A stretch of DNA of 64,000 nt. Origin: Litomosoides sigmodontis (Eukaryota > Nematoda > Chromadorea > Rhabditida > Onchocercidae). The stretch spans positions 3,344,001-3,408,000 of the forward strand of contig OY718805.1 of assembly GCA_963070105.1 (NCBI GenBank). The letters run 5' to 3'. Position numbers and translations under genes: made by a program. The notes beneath the pieces were generated by a model, which saw nothing but the letters and a program-made list of their open reading frames with translations, did not search any database and was not told the origin of the DNA. Positions 61,201-64,000 of the stretch are shown here, piece by piece; position 1 is the stretch's first letter, and each line of letters begins with the position of its first letter.

Positions 61201-64000
61201 TTTTCATCAATAATCCTGAAAGATTTGGACGATGTTACGAATGCTTTTTTCGAGTTTGTCTGCAATGAAATTTTAAATACGAAATTTTGCTGTTTTTAAG
61301 TTTTGATTTAAATTTTTTTGCTGCAATATTAGTTTTTGATGAAAGTGGGTTATTATGGGAATAATCTATTTGTGAAGTCATTTTGTTGGGATATGAAGGG
61401 TAGACATTGTTCGATTTTACGAAGTACTGTTTCGGATTATCAGGTTGTACCGTCGCGTTTGCTTTCTTGGGACGTTTCCAGTCGATGTTTTTTCGTCTGC
61501 GGAGGTTTGTCAGAAGCAATCCTTTTATATTCGCACTCAACTTGCCTTGATGCTTGGAAATGTAAATGATCGTGCATGGCTAAGACGATTTTATGAGGAC
61601 CAAATCGGAGTTGTTCATAATATCGTTTCATCAGCAGGTTCTTCATTATTTGCTGCCGATGTCTTAAAATTGATAAAAGTAGTGTTGGTGGCTTTAAAGA
61701 TTGCAGAGATTTAAGGGTTAAATACAAAAAAAGATGCATCAATATCTTTTTTTTTCAGATCTTACCTTGGAAAATCAAGTATATCTGTCACGTGAATTGA
61801 CGTCATTCTGGTCTGATATATCTGATGATAAGTTTTTAGGTAAGTGATTCGACTGTTGTAGTTAACATGTCATTCAAGGAAAATGAATGAAAAACAATTG
61901 ATTAGCAAAAGTATTTGGCGAAACTTTTCGATGAATTGGAACTAGGAGGGACACGCTTATAGCATGACTTTTGAATAAATTTATAGAAATACTATACCAA
62001 AAGTTAGTGATGGAATGTTGTGAGAGATATTCTGCTGCTTTTCGGCAGAACGTTACTCAAACAATTACTTAGGAGTTATTCAAAAAATCCGAGCATACTA
62101 CTTGCAAACATGATGAGGACTGGATTCTGATATGTGAAATGAAAAAATGTGGTGTAAAGAAATTAAGGGAGATAGAATGCATGAATACTATGAAGAATGT
62201 GATTACTTTAGAAGTTTTTCTATCAACTTTGCTGCAATGGCTGGAGAAAAATTCTAATTCTGCAGTTGTCCTATTATTAATGAATACCACCATAGCTTCA
62301 TTAAAAATGAATCACAGTTCGGCAGGTCTTCAAATTATTGAGAAGTGTATTGCAACATATTTTGGAAGTATGTTTCTTGATTATTATTTTTTTTCTAAAA
62401 TATCTCCTTCTTTATTAATTATCTTGAAGAGTTGGTCACTCAGCTTATCAATTTACGGATGCTCGTGCGATACGTTAGACCTAACAAGAGAATTATTTAT
62501 ATCCTTAAATGACGTTGAGTGTTTACGTTTGTGTTTAAAAATGCTGTGGTCTGCGTGTAAATATGAAACATTGAAATAATTTATGAGTGATGTAAATATG
62601 AAACTTTAGAGATGAATAAATTGATAAGCTGAGTGCCATTGCATTAGAACTATAGCTTAGTTTACACCAAAATTTTTTTTTCTTAGTTATTTATTAGTTG
62701 TGTATTAATGATATTTATCATTTTCTCAAGGAACAGGCGTATGTGAATGGAATGTTGTATTAAAATGGACTGCATTACCGGATCATTGCGGTCGAATTCT
62801 TTTCACTTTACCCATGTGAGTTCTGTGATCTATCCGCTGAATATTTTTTGAAAATTAAAAATTTGATTTTGTCAAAATCTATTGTATGTTTATCTTATTA
62901 TTTGCCATTGCATTAGAACTATAGCTTAGTTTACACCAAAAATTGGCGTTTTATACCTTTCCAGTGAATGCTCAACTTATGTTTTTCACTACTTAAAGCT
63001 TTTGAAGCAAAAACATCTCACTTTAAATTATCGAAGAGAATGAATTGAATTGTTATTCACATTTTATGAATAATATTTTAATTTCGCCAAGCTTTGATGA
63101 AATGTATGAAATTTGTTCCTTCAACTTCCTTCTCATGTGATCAGTTTCAGTTCTGAAAGTAATTTATTTGTTCCCTTATGCACAAATACATTCATAATCA
63201 AGCAATTTATGTTGCTAAAATCAATGAATGAGCTGGAAACTGCTTCACTGGAACAGGAAAACGCATTGTTACGAACACTGCTGGACTACGTAACAACCAT
63301 AAAACCAAGGTATTAGTTTTGAAGGCATAGGGTTATAAAATGTCTGAGTCCAAATTATCTCTTGCTACGGTAACCGTATTAATAACCAAGTTTAGGGGTT
63401 CTTGCTTAGCGGTTTTCATGCAGATTAGATTTGACAGTGATTTCAATATTAATGAGATTTAGTGATGTGCCGCGCATAGCCATGTCATACTTTTTTGCCT
63501 CGGAGATAGAGGTAGTGCTGTAATCGGATCCTCATTTTTTGTAATTTTTTGTTAGGATAAAAGTGTAATTTGAATCTCCAAAATGTGCCCGATGAAGTAT
63601 TTCTACTACTAAGTTTTAGGACCAATCGAAACTAATCGATTTTTTGCTAATGTAAATTTGCCGACAGTAATATATTTTTTGCGGTCTTTTTACTTGGGAA
63701 TTTGTGGAAAAGGTGCAGATATCGAGATGAAAAAGAATGTTCGATAGAAACGAGAGAAAGTGATAGGGGGAGTAAAGAAATTTTATGATATCAAAAAAAA
63801 ATTCCATTTCATTTCATTTCAGATACGTGAACAATGAAGCGGCATTTCTGCTTCTCGTGGAAAAATTGCAGAAATTATTGTTGCGACAATATAATTATTC
63901 TGTGACACAAGGCAATCGGTTTCTAATGCGGTATTTAGAATGGCTTGAACGAACTTACAATGATGACAAGTCAAGCTCGTTCTTTTCCTTGATTGGCTTT
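46285..64000 (+). CDS. epg-5: EPG5, autophagosome-lysosome tethering protein (3' end missing)
   Basis: EPG5 is a Rab7 effector that gives autophagosome-lysosome fusion its specificity. I trace 45 exons, 2,341 residues, all in frame: 46285-46556, 46893-47072, 47408-47554, 47818-47971, 48187-48351, 48470-48616, 48989-49085, 49317-49450, 49557-49750, 49994-50075, 50270-50381, 50554-50696, 51005-51153, 51343-51500, 51610-51737, 51941-52081, 52365-52492, 52624-52867, 53200-53276, 53421-53561, 53677-53797, 53948-54151, 54451-54660, 54933-55093, 55299-55428, 55746-55934, 56052-56114, 56270-56511, 56677-56860, 56980-57101, 57372-57546, 57776-58002, 58344-58513, 58878-58993, 59219-59402, 59758-60026, 60329-60487, 60717-60806, 61093-61253, 61444-61637, 61759-61839, 62212-62367, 62731-62815, 63151-63309, 63823-64000. 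The N-terminus is charged (MMELERSKRKKCQKLRELSP); the rest is helical. Family landmarks include PPVSQWAAPLLQ, SYRQFCKQIGYAL, LMPYFTPHCVPAAHLLDLY and FPWHLIDLEQ. Roughly the last hundred or more residues lie beyond the window. Exons 13, 37 and 40 had competing splice choices. Confidence 0.92.
58114..58217. repeat. 43-base tandem repeat in epg-5 intron 32
   Basis: Two nearly identical 43-base units (58114-58156, 58157-58199; one C/A difference) and the first 18 bases of a third. The unit is pyrimidine-rich and contains TTTATTCAATCG. Confidence 0.9.
62634..62941. repeat. Exact 39-base direct repeat flanking epg-5 exon 43
   Basis: The same 39 bases, beginning TGCCATTGCATTAGAACTAT, occur at 62634-62672 and 62903-62941, in the introns on either side of exon 43 (62731-62815). 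Confidence 0.95.

Overview
The window looks like nuclear DNA of a nematode, most likely a filarial or other spirurid parasite. It is AT-rich. Every gene is cut by many short introns, nearly all GT-AG. Several first coding exons sit a few bases after a strong TTTCAG-type acceptor, as expected for spliced-leader trans-splicing. The proteins match worm family members closely in length: a 331-residue DNJ-13-like Hsp40, a 444-residue ORC2 and a 308-residue serpentine receptor. I saw no bacterial or viral genes. The order assignment is inference; the gene identities rest on spliced translations I assembled by hand, each with reading frame kept across all introns.

Layout, left to right. 1866-6327 (-): ORC2, ten exons, with a tRNA-Asn(GUU) gene inside its first intron. 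7604-10217 (-): coatomer zeta. 14415-19033 (+): ankyrin-tailed glutaminase. 21730-24494 (+): a secreted papain-family cysteine protease with an altered active-site motif. 25840-27780 (-): DNJ-13/DNAJB1-type Hsp40, with a six-unit heat shock element about 1.1 kb upstream. 31934-35573 (+): an N-myristoylated PTB-domain adaptor of the FRS2 type. 36866-39008 (-): a nematode chemoreceptor-like 7TM receptor. 41937-45619 (+): CCT3, chaperonin gamma subunit. 46285-64000 (+): EPG5, at least 45 exons, running off the right edge.

Most of these are housekeeping genes (replication origin licensing, COPI vesicles, protein folding, autophagosome-lysosome fusion) with no common pathway. Two pairs share a strand and could be co-regulated: cct-3 with epg-5 (367 nt from a putative poly(A) signal to the next acceptor) and, less likely, copz-1 with orc-2.

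The points most worth a second look are the tyrosine-motif tail of the FRS2-like adaptor, the degenerate catalytic motif of the cysteine protease, three GC-AG introns, the intronic tRNA, the heat shock element, and a foldback element at 10.6-11.0 kb. I did not find a clearly new multi-gene system.
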